Assembly: GCA_027021605.1 (NCBI GenBank)
Contig: JALUUA010000348.1
Location: 1-5,367 of the forward strand
Direction: 5' to 3'
Source of the DNA: Candidatus Bipolaricaulota bacterium
GTDB taxonomy: Bacteria; Bipolaricaulota; Bipolaricaulia; RBG-16-55-9
DNA: 5,367 nt
Positions 1 to 5,367 of this stretch are shown here, piece by piece. Each line of letters starts with the position of its first letter. Position 1 is the stretch's first letter. The notes below the pieces were generated by a model. That model did no database searches and was not told the DNA's origin. It saw only the letters and a list, made by a program, of their open reading frames with translations. A program made the position numbers and the translations under genes.

Positions 1-759
1 CACGTCGACGTCCTCCAGCTCGAGGGGGTAGCCCAGCAGGCGCGCTAAGATGAGCGCCTTGCGCGCCGCGTCCCGCCCCGAGAGATCCTCGCGGGGGTCG
101 GGCTCCGTGTGCCCGTGGGCGCGGGCCTCTTCGACGATCCGGGAAAGGGGCTCGCCCCGCTCCAGACGTTGACAAACGAGCCCCAGCGTCCCCGAGACGC
201 ACCCTCTTATGCGCCAAACGCGATCGCCTGTATCGAGCAGGAAGCCCTGGAGCGTCGAGATCACGGGGAGCGCCGCGGCTACCGTCGTCTCAAAGCGCGT
301 CCGGCGCGTCCGGGTGAGCTTCTGAAAGACATCGAGGGGCCCCGCGAGCGGGAGCTTGTTCGCCAGCACCGCCCCCCAGCCCCGCTCGACGGCCTCGAGC
401 AACAAGGGGGCCGTCGCCTCCGAGGCCGTCACGTCCACCACGATCCCGCAATCTACGTCGATCTCGTCGAGCAGGGCGGGGTCGAGCGCCCCGGGGCGGC
501 CCCCCTCGTCCGTCAGCGCCTTGAGCTTGGCCCCCTGCGCCTTGGCATCCACCAGGCGCTTTAGGGTCTCGTCGGGGAGGCCCTCGGGCGCGAGCACGAG
601 CCCGTCGCGGTCCGCCAGGGCCGCGTACTCAAGGCGCAACCCCAGCTCCCGGGCGTGCCGCTCGCGATTCTGCAGCACCTGGCGCACCAGGGCGCGCCCC
701 ACGCCCCCCAACCCCAGCTGAACGAGCTTTACGGATCTCACGCCCTGCCTCTCGCTCAT
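1..759 (-). CDS. hom: Homoserine dehydrogenase, C-terminus cut off by the window edge
   Basis: Catalyses NAD(P)H-dependent reduction of aspartate semialdehyde to homoserine in the cytoplasm, the branch step toward threonine and methionine. The frame is open from the ATG at 759 to base 1, giving 253 residues. Visible motifs are a Rossmann loop LGLGGVGRAL (15-24), NKLP (134-137), ETTVAAALP (157-165), SGTL (189-192) and TEPDPREDLSGRDAARK (218-234). By the yeast enzyme numbering, Glu219, Asp225, Asp230 and Lys234 match the substrate and catalytic residues Glu208, Asp214, Asp219 and Lys223. The layout follows the dehydrogenase half of E. coli ThrA. Roughly the last 100 residues are missing, so I cannot tell whether an extra ACT domain follows. 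The start is fixed by the ATGA overlap with the aspartokinase stop and by a strong Shine-Dalgarno site. Oddities: Ala replaces the usual Gly twice in the TVGAGLP motif, GLV follows SGTL, and Glu224 replaces a usual Asp. Confidence 0.95.
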   Translation of the reverse strand, partial: MSERQGVRSVKLVQLGLGGVGRALVRQVLQNRERHARELGLRLEYAALADRDGLVLAPEGLPDETLKRLVDAKAQGAKLKALTDEGGRPGALDPALLDEIDVDCGIVVDVTASEATAPLLLEAVERGWGAVLANKLPLAGPLDVFQKLTRTRRTRFETTVAAALPVISTLQGFLLDTGDRVWRIRGCVSGTLGLVCQRLERGEPLSRIVEEARAHGHTEPDPREDLSGRDAARKALILARLLGYPLELEDVDV

Positions 760-2171
760 GCGTCCGGCTCCTCCTTGTGGAGCTGGAACTCCCGATGGAT
801 GGCCCGGACGGCCTCGTCGGCGTCCCGCTCGCCCACGACGATCGAGAGGTTGTGCTCCGAGGAGCCCTGGGCGATCGAGACGACGTTGATCCCCGCCCGG
901 CCCAGGGCCCCGAACGCCTTGGCCGCGATGCCCGGCGTGTTCCGCATCCCGGCCCCGACCACGGCCACGATGGCCACCCCGTCCTGGGCGTGAACGCGGT
1001 CGATGAGGCACCTGCTCAGCTCGCGCTCGAACGCCTCCCGGAGCGCCTCCACGGCCTTGGGGGCGGCCGGGGCCTCGACCACGAAGCAGATGCTCTGCTC
1101 CGACGACGACTGCGAGATCATCAGCACGTTGATCCGCTCGCGGGCCACGGCCGTGAACACGCGGGCGGCCACGCCCGGCACCCCGAGCATCCCCCGCCCC
1201 TCGACGTTCACCAAGCTCAAGCCCTTGATCGTCGTGATCGCCTTCACGACCCGTTTTCGGGTGGGCTCCCCCACGATCCGCGTCCCCTCGGCTTGGGGGT
1301 TGAACGTGTTCAAGATGCGAAGGGGGATGCCCCGCTCGACCGCGGGGCGGATCGTCTTCGGGTGCAGCACCTTGGCGCCGAAGTACGAGAGCTCCGCGGC
1401 CTCCGTGTACGAGAGCTCCTTGATCGTGCGGGCCTCGGGGACGACGCGGGGGTCGGCGGTCATCACCCCGTCGACGTCGGTCCAGATCTCGATCTCCTCG
1501 GCGTTCAAGAGGGCCCCCAGGACGGCGGCGGAGTAGTCGGAGCCGCCGCGGCCCAATGTCGTCGTGCGCCCGTCCTTCGTGGCGCCGACGAACCCCTGCG
1601 TGACGGGGATCTTCGCGCCGACGAGGGGCTTTACGCGCTCCTCGACGCGCGCTTGGCTTTCGGCCATCAAGGGCTCGGCCTGGGTGAACTGCTCGTCGGT
1701 CACGATCAGCTCGCGGGCGTCGAACCAGTGAGCGGGCAGCCCCCGCTCCTGCATCGCCGCGGTGGCGATCAGGGTCGAGAGGCGCTCCCCGTACGCCAAG
1801 ACGGCGTCCAGGGAGCGCGGGGTCAGCTCCCCCAGGATCGCGAGGCCCTTGAGCAGCGTCTGGACCTCTTGAAAGTGCTTCTCCAGCGAGTCGAGGAGGA
1901 GCTGCCTGCGCGTGGGGTCTTCTAAAAGCCCCTCGACGGCCTCTTTGTGCTTGACGATGATCGCTTCGTCCAGCAGGCGAAGGGCCTCGGGCTCGCGGCC
2001 CCGGTGGGCCGCCTCGGCGCACCGCAGAAGCGCGTCGGTGGTGCCCGCCAGGGCCGAGAGCACCACGACGGGCTCTCGGCCCGCCTCCCAGCGGCCGCGG
2101 ACGATCTCGATCATCTGGGCCATGGCGGCCGCGTCCCGCACGGACGTGCCGCCGAACTTCATCACGATCAT
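756..2171 (-). CDS. lysC: Aspartokinase with two ThrA-like ACT domains
   Basis: Phosphorylates the beta-carboxyl group of aspartate with ATP, the first committed step to lysine, threonine and methionine. The protein has 471 residues. The amino acid kinase domain spans about 1-300, with KFGGTSV (5-11), YGERLST (127-133), TLGRGGSDYSA (205-215) and TDVDGVMTADP (231-241). Two ACT domains follow at about 317-380 and 398-465, with the signatures MISQSSSEQSI (351-361) and IAQGSSEHNLS (433-443). These signatures resemble the E. coli ThrA and plant AK-HSD regulatory domains more than the lysine-sensitive LysC type, so threonine feedback is inferred. The length suits a monofunctional aspartokinase. The ATG at 2171 overlaps the asd stop as ATGA, and the N-terminus MIVMKFGG is typical. 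The stop overlaps the hom start as ATGA. The Shine-Dalgarno upstream is weak, so translation is probably coupled to asd. The symbol lysC is used for the separate kinase; thrA-like would also be defensible. Confidence 0.96.
   Translation of the reverse strand: MIVMKFGGTSVRDAAAMAQMIEIVRGRWEAGREPVVVLSALAGTTDALLRCAEAAHRGREPEALRLLDEAIIVKHKEAVEGLLEDPTRRQLLLDSLEKHFQEVQTLLKGLAILGELTPRSLDAVLAYGERLSTLIATAAMQERGLPAHWFDARELIVTDEQFTQAEPLMAESQARVEERVKPLVGAKIPVTQGFVGATKDGRTTTLGRGGSDYSAAVLGALLNAEEIEIWTDVDGVMTADPRVVPEARTIKELSYTEAAELSYFGAKVLHPKTIRPAVERGIPLRILNTFNPQAEGTRIVGEPTRKRVVKAITTIKGLSLVNVEGRGMLGVPGVAARVFTAVARERINVLMISQSSSEQSICFVVEAPAAPKAVEALREAFERELSRCLIDRVHAQDGVAIVAVVGAGMRNTPGIAAKAFGALGRAGINVVSIAQGSSEHNLSIVVGERDADEAVRAIHREFQLHKEEPDA
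768..776 (-). promoter_or_regulatory. Ribosome binding site of hom, inside the aspartokinase coding end
   Basis: On the minus strand AAGGAGGAG lies 8 bases before the hom ATG at 759. It is formed by the codons for the Lys-Glu-Glu near the aspartokinase C-terminus. It supports the chosen hom start and allows strong initiation or re-initiation at the ATGA junction, so the dehydrogenase can be made as a separate protein. Confidence 0.8.
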
Positions 2172-3226
2172 GGCACGTAGCCCTGTGCCTTGAGCAGCTC
2201 GGCGTTCAGGATCGCGGCCCCGGCGGCCCCGCGAATGGTGTTGTGCCCCAACAGCACGAATTTTACGCTGGTCAGGGGGCAGGGCCGCACCCGGCCCACC
2301 ACCGTAGCCATCCCGCCCTCGAGTTCAGAGTCCAAGCGCGGCTGCGGGCGATCTTCGGCTTCTAAGACGACCACGGGGCGCCCCGGCGCGCTCGGCAGCC
2401 CCAGCTCTTGAGGGAGCGCCCGAAATTCCCGCATCGCCCGCTTGACCTCGTCTATGGGCGCTTCCTCGCGGAGCTGCACGAAGACGGTCTCGGTGTGCCC
2501 CTCGAGCACAGGGACGCGGGTCGTCTGGGCACTCAGTCGCATGGGGTGCGGCTCGATCGCCCCCTCGGCTCCGACGACGCGTCCGAAGATCTTGCGCGTC
2601 TCCTCCTCGATCTTGCGCTCCTCCTTGGGGATGTGCGGGATCAAATTCCCCAAGACGTCGAGCGAGGGCACCCCCGGGTACCCCGCGCCCGAGACGGCCT
2701 GCATCGTCACGACAAAGACCTTCTCGACCCCGAAGGCCCGCTCGAGGGGCGCCAGCGCCAGACACAGCGCGATCGTCGAGCAGTTCGGGTTCGTCACGAT
2801 GAAGCCCTTCCAGCCCCGTCGTTCTAGCTGGGGCTTGATCAGCTGGAGGTGTTCGGGGTTGATCTCGGGGATGAGGAGCGGGACGTCGGGGTCCATGCGG
2901 TGGCTGCTCGCGTTGCTCACCACCGCGTAGCCCGCTTTGGCGAACGCCTCCTCGACGGGCCCGGCCACGTCCCCCGTGAGCCCCGAAAACACCACGGGGC
3001 CGTCGAAGGTCCCCGGCTCCGGCTCCTCGACGATCATCGAGCGGACCCGCTCGGGCATCGGCGTAGAAAGCTTCCAGTTGCACGCCTCGGCGTAGGGCTT
3101 GCCCGCGGAGCGCTCTGATGCAGCCAAATACGCGATCTCGAACCACGGATGGGCGCTCAGCAGCTGCACAAAGCGCTGGCCCACGGTCCCCGTGGCGCCC
3201 AAGATCCCGACCTTAAGCTTGCTCAT
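2168..3226 (-). CDS. asd: Aspartate-semialdehyde dehydrogenase, archaeal/fungal type
   Basis: Reduces aspartyl-4-phosphate to aspartate semialdehyde with NADPH and release of phosphate. The protein has 352 residues, normal for the family. It shows the nucleotide loop GATGTVG (10-16), SNASSHRMDPDVPL (104-117), the catalytic cysteine in NPNCST (Cys149), QAVSGAGYPGVPSLD (176-190), the probable active-site His244 in EGHTE, and HNTIRGAAGA (328-337). The SNASSHRM and GAGYPGVPSLD blocks are those of the archaeal and yeast Hom2 branch, not of the E. coli or Bacillus branches. The frame stays open upstream to 4051, but that part is antisense to the neighbouring plus-strand gene and resembles nothing. 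The ATG at 3226 begins MSKLKVGILGATG as expected and has GGGGAG 11 bases upstream. First gene of the asd-lysC-hom operon; its stop overlaps the next start as ATGA. Catalytic residues appear intact. Confidence 0.96.
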   Translation of the reverse strand: MSKLKVGILGATGTVGQRFVQLLSAHPWFEIAYLAASERSAGKPYAEACNWKLSTPMPERVRSMIVEEPEPGTFDGPVVFSGLTGDVAGPVEEAFAKAGYAVVSNASSHRMDPDVPLLIPEINPEHLQLIKPQLERRGWKGFIVTNPNCSTIALCLALAPLERAFGVEKVFVVTMQAVSGAGYPGVPSLDVLGNLIPHIPKEERKIEEETRKIFGRVVGAEGAIEPHPMRLSAQTTRVPVLEGHTETVFVQLREEAPIDEVKRAMREFRALPQELGLPSAPGRPVVVLEAEDRPQPRLDSELEGGMATVVGRVRPCPLTSVKFVLLGHNTIRGAAGAAILNAELLKAQGYVP

Positions 3227-3237
3227 ATTTGGGTTGT

Positions 3238-3243
3238 CTCCCC
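3238..3243 (-). promoter_or_regulatory. Ribosome binding site of asd
   Basis: On the minus strand GGGGAG lies 10 to 11 bases before the ATG at 3226. It lies within the short leader downstream of the predicted transcription start. It is a moderate match to the Shine-Dalgarno consensus and supports the ATG at 3226 over the long upstream extension of the frame. Confidence 0.55.
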
Positions 3244-3259
3244 GGCCAAGTTTGGAGTA

Positions 3260-3288
3260 AACATAAGGGAGTTCCAACGAGGTGTCAA
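3260..3288 (-). promoter_or_regulatory. Sigma-70-like promoter of the asd-lysC-hom operon
   Basis: On the minus strand a perfect -35 hexamer TTGACA (3288-3283) is followed after exactly 17 bases by TATGTT (3265-3260), which matches four of six positions of the -10 consensus. Transcription would begin near 3253, leaving a leader of about 27 bases before the asd ATG. That is too short for a lysine riboswitch or a threonine attenuator with leader peptide. The placement in the divergent intergenic region, correctly oriented upstream of asd, supports the call. The start point is not shown directly. Confidence 0.75.
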
Positions 3289-3320
3289 GGCGGGCTTTCC
3301 TAGGCGGCGAAGGGGTTCCC

Positions 3321-3326
3321 AAGGAG
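3321..3326 (+). promoter_or_regulatory. Ribosome binding site of the uncharacterised gene at 3335
   Basis: AAGGAG lies 8 bases before the ATG at 3335. It decides the start. The same frame is open back to an ATG at 3149, but that extension runs antisense through the asd start and through the asd promoter. Confidence 0.75.
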
Positions 3327-3334
3327 ATGGAGCG

Positions 3335-4237
3335 ATGAAGCTGCCCGAGAGCGAGGTCCAGCTTTTTTACAAGCTGCATCAGGCGCTCCTCCTGTATGCC
3401 AACCGGGAGTTGGGGGTCGTCGAGGGACTGAGGGCTCCCGAGGACTTTCGGAGGGTGCCGCTGGAGGCGACCAACGAGCTGCGGGAGGCGCTGTATCGAC
3501 GGCCTGAGCTTATCGGGGCCTTCGCGGAGGAGAACCCCCAGCGCTTCCCCCCGGAAGAGCAAAAGATCCTTGCGAGCTGGCGGGATTTCGTTCGCGGGAC
3601 CTTTTACATCCTGCGCTATCTCAAGAAGCACACGATCTTTCTCGATCCCGAGGAACCGCCCCGGGCTTATGGGGTGCTCGCCCTCACGACCCCCCTGGAG
3701 GAGATGTTCGACGGCATGGTACCCGTCATGGTCGAGGCCGTGCTGCTCCCCTTCCGCGGGAAGATCGTCTACGACGGGATTCTTAACGCCTATCCCATCC
3801 TCTTCGGGCGGGGACTCCGAGAAGATCTCGAAGAGAGCTACCGGGAGGCCAAAGCGAGGTTTGGGGTTATCACTTCCCTTCCCTGCTCCCCGCCGGAGCG
3901 CGAGCTGAGCGATGCCGACCGCTTGCGGCTCTATCTGCGAACCGCGCGCAGCCGCGAACTCTATTCCGAGGAGATCGAGAAGCTCCTCACCGAGAAGCCG
4001 GACCTCCTGCCCCTCTACCATCGAGAGATGGGGAAGATCCAGGCCCGACACTATAGGAAGGAGTTACGAAAGCGGGGGGTGCAGGAGGGCTGGTTTGCCC
4101 TCCTAGAGGGCTTGCTCATCGCCGGCGGGAAGACTCGAGAAGAGGTGGAGCGCCTGATCGGCGCGCTCCTCCCCCCGGAGAAGAGGGAGCACGTCTACCT
4201 GTTTCCGCTCCGGAGGAGGGGAGAGGAATCCCTATGA
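3335..4237 (+). CDS. Uncharacterised 300-residue protein, translationally coupled to thrC
   Basis: I cannot name this protein. It has 300 residues, is rich in Glu, Arg and Leu, and has no signal peptide or clear membrane segment, so it is probably cytoplasmic. The N-terminal part is helical and aromatic-rich (FYKLHQALLLYANRE, 11-25). A dense block follows with SWRDFVRGTFYILRYLKKHTIFL (split as 81-92 and 93-103), AYGVLALTTPLEEMF (111-125) and LLPFRGKIVYDGIL (137-150), the last looking like paired beta strands. The stretch ESYREAKARFGVITSL (167-182) ends this block. The C-terminal third (about 190-290) is mostly predicted helix with many charged residues. The patterned residues suggest a real conserved family; I have a vague memory of similar hypothetical proteins in bacteria and archaea but cannot name a Pfam family. 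No nucleotide-binding loop, kinase motif, DNA-binding motif or metal-binding Cys/His cluster is apparent. Start fixed by AAGGAG and the ATG at 3335. Its stop overlaps the thrC start as ATGA, so the two are very likely co-transcribed and coupled. Confidence 0.88.
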   Translation: MKLPESEVQLFYKLHQALLLYANRELGVVEGLRAPEDFRRVPLEATNELREALYRRPELIGAFAEENPQRFPPEEQKILASWRDFVRGTFYILRYLKKHTIFLDPEEPPRAYGVLALTTPLEEMFDGMVPVMVEAVLLPFRGKIVYDGILNAYPILFGRGLREDLEESYREAKARFGVITSLPCSPPERELSDADRLRLYLRTARSRELYSEEIEKLLTEKPDLLPLYHREMGKIQARHYRKELRKRGVQEGWFALLEGLLIAGGKTREEVERLIGALLPPEKREHVYLFPLRRRGEESL

Positions 4238-5295
4238 AGGAAGGGATCCTCCGGAGATACCCGGACTTCCTGCCCCGCCTGCCGGAGGAGTCCATCGTGA
4301 CCCTCGGGGAGGGGAACACCCTCTTGCTTCGGGCTCCATCTATAGAAAAGCGGATCGATAACGATGTGCAGGTGTATCTCAAGTGCGAGGGCTTCAACCC
4401 TACGGGGTCGTTCAAGGACCGCGGGATGACCGTGGCCGTCTCCCGGGCCGTCGCCGAGGGCGCGAAGGCCGTCATCTGCGCCTCGACGGGGAACACGGCC
4501 GCCTCGGCCGCCGCCTACGCCGCCCGCGCCGGACTGCGCTGTTTCGTGATCGTGCCGGAGGGGAACATCGCGCTGGGGAAGCTCGCCCAGTCCATCGTGC
4601 ACGGCGCCCAAGTGCTCCAGATCCAGGGCCTCTTCGACAAAGCGCTGGAGATCGTGCGCCGCATTGCGGAGGAGCACCCCGTCACGCTCGTCAACTCCGT
4701 GAACCCCTTCCGCATCGAGGGCCAGAAGACGGCCGCGTTCGAGATCTGCGACGCGTTGGGGCGGGCGCCCGACTACCACGCGCTGCCCGTCGGCAACGCC
4801 GGGAACATCACCGCCTACTGGAAGGGCTACCGCGAGTATCACGAACAGGGCATGATCGAGAAAAAGCCCAAGATGCTGGGCTTTCAGGCCGAGGGGGCGG
4901 CGCCCCTGGTGCGGGGCGAGCCCGTCTCGCACCCCGAGACGGTCGCGACGGCCATCAAGATCGGGAACCCCGCCAGCTGGCAGGGGGCCCTCGCGGCCCG
5001 GGACGAGTCCGGCGGACTCATCGAGGCCGTCAGCGACGCTCAAATTTTAGAAGCGTATCGTCTGCTCGCCGCGCAAGAAGGCGTGTTTTGCGAGCCCGCC
5101 TCGGCGGCCTCGGTCGCCGGGGTGCTCCAGCTGGCCCGGCGGGGGTACTTTGAAGAGGGCGCGACGGTGGTCTGCACGCTCACGGGCCACGGCCTGAAAG
5201 ATCCCGATCGCGCGTTGGCAAGTGCCCCGGAGCCCTTGCGGGTTCCGGCGGAGATGCCCGCCGTGCGGGAGGCGCTCGCGTTGGCCGGAAGCTGA
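4234..5295 (+). CDS. thrC: Threonine synthase
   Basis: PLP enzyme that converts O-phosphohomoserine and water to threonine and phosphate, the last step of the pathway. The protein has 353 residues, the size of the compact Bacillus-like threonine synthases rather than the longer E. coli and yeast form. Visible are SIVTLGEGNT (20-29), FNPTGSFKDRGM (54-65) with Lys61 as the PLP Schiff-base lysine, CASTGNTAASAAAYAARAG (82-100), the PLP phosphate loop GNAGN (187-191), FCEPASAAS (285-293) and TGHGLKDPD (317-325). All hallmark residues are present. The LGEGNT and TGHGLKDPD motifs separate it from threonine dehydratase and cysteine synthase. The ATG at 4234 overlaps the stop of the preceding gene as ATGA, with AGAGG (4222-4226) 7 bases ahead. 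It has no promoter of its own that I can see and is the second gene of its unit. Confidence 0.97.
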   Translation: MKEGILRRYPDFLPRLPEESIVTLGEGNTLLLRAPSIEKRIDNDVQVYLKCEGFNPTGSFKDRGMTVAVSRAVAEGAKAVICASTGNTAASAAAYAARAGLRCFVIVPEGNIALGKLAQSIVHGAQVLQIQGLFDKALEIVRRIAEEHPVTLVNSVNPFRIEGQKTAAFEICDALGRAPDYHALPVGNAGNITAYWKGYREYHEQGMIEKKPKMLGFQAEGAAPLVRGEPVSHPETVATAIKIGNPASWQGALAARDESGGLIEAVSDAQILEAYRLLAAQEGVFCEPASAASVAGVLQLARRGYFEEGATVVCTLTGHGLKDPDRALASAPEPLRVPAEMPAVREALALAGS

Positions 5296-5318
5296 GGCTG
5301 GGATCTCGCCCGCTCAGC
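5291..5318. terminator. Possible stem-loop after thrC, weak terminator candidate
   Basis: GCTGAG (5291-5296, containing the thrC stop) pairs with CTCAGC (5313-5318). An inner GGG (5300-5302) pairs with CCC (5309-5311) around a six-base loop, with a small asymmetric bulge. CTCAGC occurs again at 5321-5326 as part of an 8-base tandem repeat CGCTCAGC (5311-5318 and 5319-5326), offering an alternative pairing. No run of T follows on either strand, so an intrinsic terminator is not established. Confidence 0.3.
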
Positions 5319-5367
5319 CGCTCAGCCGCACCCGCTCGTGGCGGCCCGTCTCGGCGTCCAGTCGGAG
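5314..5367 (-). CDS. Possible C-terminal end of a convergent gene
   Basis: Reading the minus strand from the window edge, one frame gives 17 residues, LRLDAETGRHERVRLSG, before a TGA at 5316-5314. The alternation and the DAETGR turn look like an ordinary protein end, and the stop would lie 18 bases from the thrC stop in a tail-to-tail arrangement. A second minus frame stops at 5322 and a third stays open, so the choice is not certain. Nothing can be said about function. Confidence 0.35.
   Translation of the reverse strand, partial: LRLDAETGRHERVRLSG

Noticed and set aside
109..564. Plus-strand open frame of 151 codons near the left edge
   Set aside because: It lies antisense to the homoserine dehydrogenase, whose conserved motifs are clear on the minus strand. 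It has no recognisable domain.
756..776. Programmed -1 frameshift joining aspartokinase and homoserine dehydrogenase into one protein
   Set aside because: The frames differ by -1 at the ATGA, but there is no slippery heptamer. A good Shine-Dalgarno site with an 8-base spacer explains separate initiation of hom.
777..1925. Long plus-strand open frame of 382 codons opposite lysC
   Set aside because: It is antisense to a well-supported aspartokinase. Its Asp/Gly/Arg/His-rich, low-complexity composition is typical of shadow frames in GC-rich coding DNA.
3227..3252. Leader peptide attenuator or lysine riboswitch before asd
   Set aside because: The predicted leader is only about 27 bases, with no run of Thr, Ile or Lys codons and no room for a riboswitch fold.
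3227..4051. N-terminal extension of about 275 residues in frame with asd
   Set aside because: It is the antisense of the plus-strand gene at 3335-4237 and crosses the asd promoter. Asd family proteins start at the MSKLKVGILGATG segment, and the protein is full length from there.
3335..4237. Homoserine kinase identity for the unassigned gene
   Set aside because: No GHMP glycine/serine-rich motif, phosphotransferase HxD-type motif or haloacid dehalogenase DxD motif is visible. Position alone does not support the assignment.
4195..5043. Minus-strand open frame of 282 codons opposite thrC
   Set aside because: It is antisense to threonine synthase, with a shadow-like composition. thrC has all its family motifs on the plus strand.

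Overview
The window is strongly GC-rich coding DNA, packed with almost no spacer. Good Shine-Dalgarno sites, a sigma-70-like promoter with a perfect -35 hexamer, and ATGA stop/start overlaps all point to a bacterium. The phylum cannot be fixed from this sequence. The aspartate-semialdehyde dehydrogenase is of the archaeal/fungal sequence type. That, with the many charged residues, would suit a deep-branching and possibly thermophilic lineage, but this is only inference.

The content is an aspartate-to-threonine biosynthesis locus in two divergent transcription units. The minus-strand unit reads right to left: asd (2168-3226), then an aspartokinase (756-2171), then homoserine dehydrogenase (1-759, cut by the left edge). 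Both junctions are 4-base ATGA overlaps. The plus-strand unit is an unrecognised 300-residue protein gene (3335-4237) followed by threonine synthase thrC (4234-5295), again joined by ATGA. The two units share a 108-base intergenic region (3227-3334). It carries the asd promoter and ribosome binding sites for both directions, and there is no room for a long leader or riboswitch in front of asd.

Together the genes cover aspartate to aspartyl phosphate (aspartokinase), to aspartate semialdehyde (Asd), to homoserine (Hom), and finally phosphohomoserine to threonine (ThrC). The only missing step is homoserine kinase. It could lie beyond the left edge after hom, or elsewhere in the genome. The aspartokinase and homoserine dehydrogenase look like the two halves of a ThrA-type bifunctional enzyme encoded as separate, overlapping genes. 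The kinase carries two ThrA/plant-like ACT domains, so threonine feedback is the likely control.

The last 72 bases after thrC hold a possible stem-loop and what may be the C-terminal end of a convergent minus-strand gene. I found no tRNA, rRNA, CRISPR array, mobile element or defence-type system. The least explained element is the uncharacterised gene coupled to thrC.
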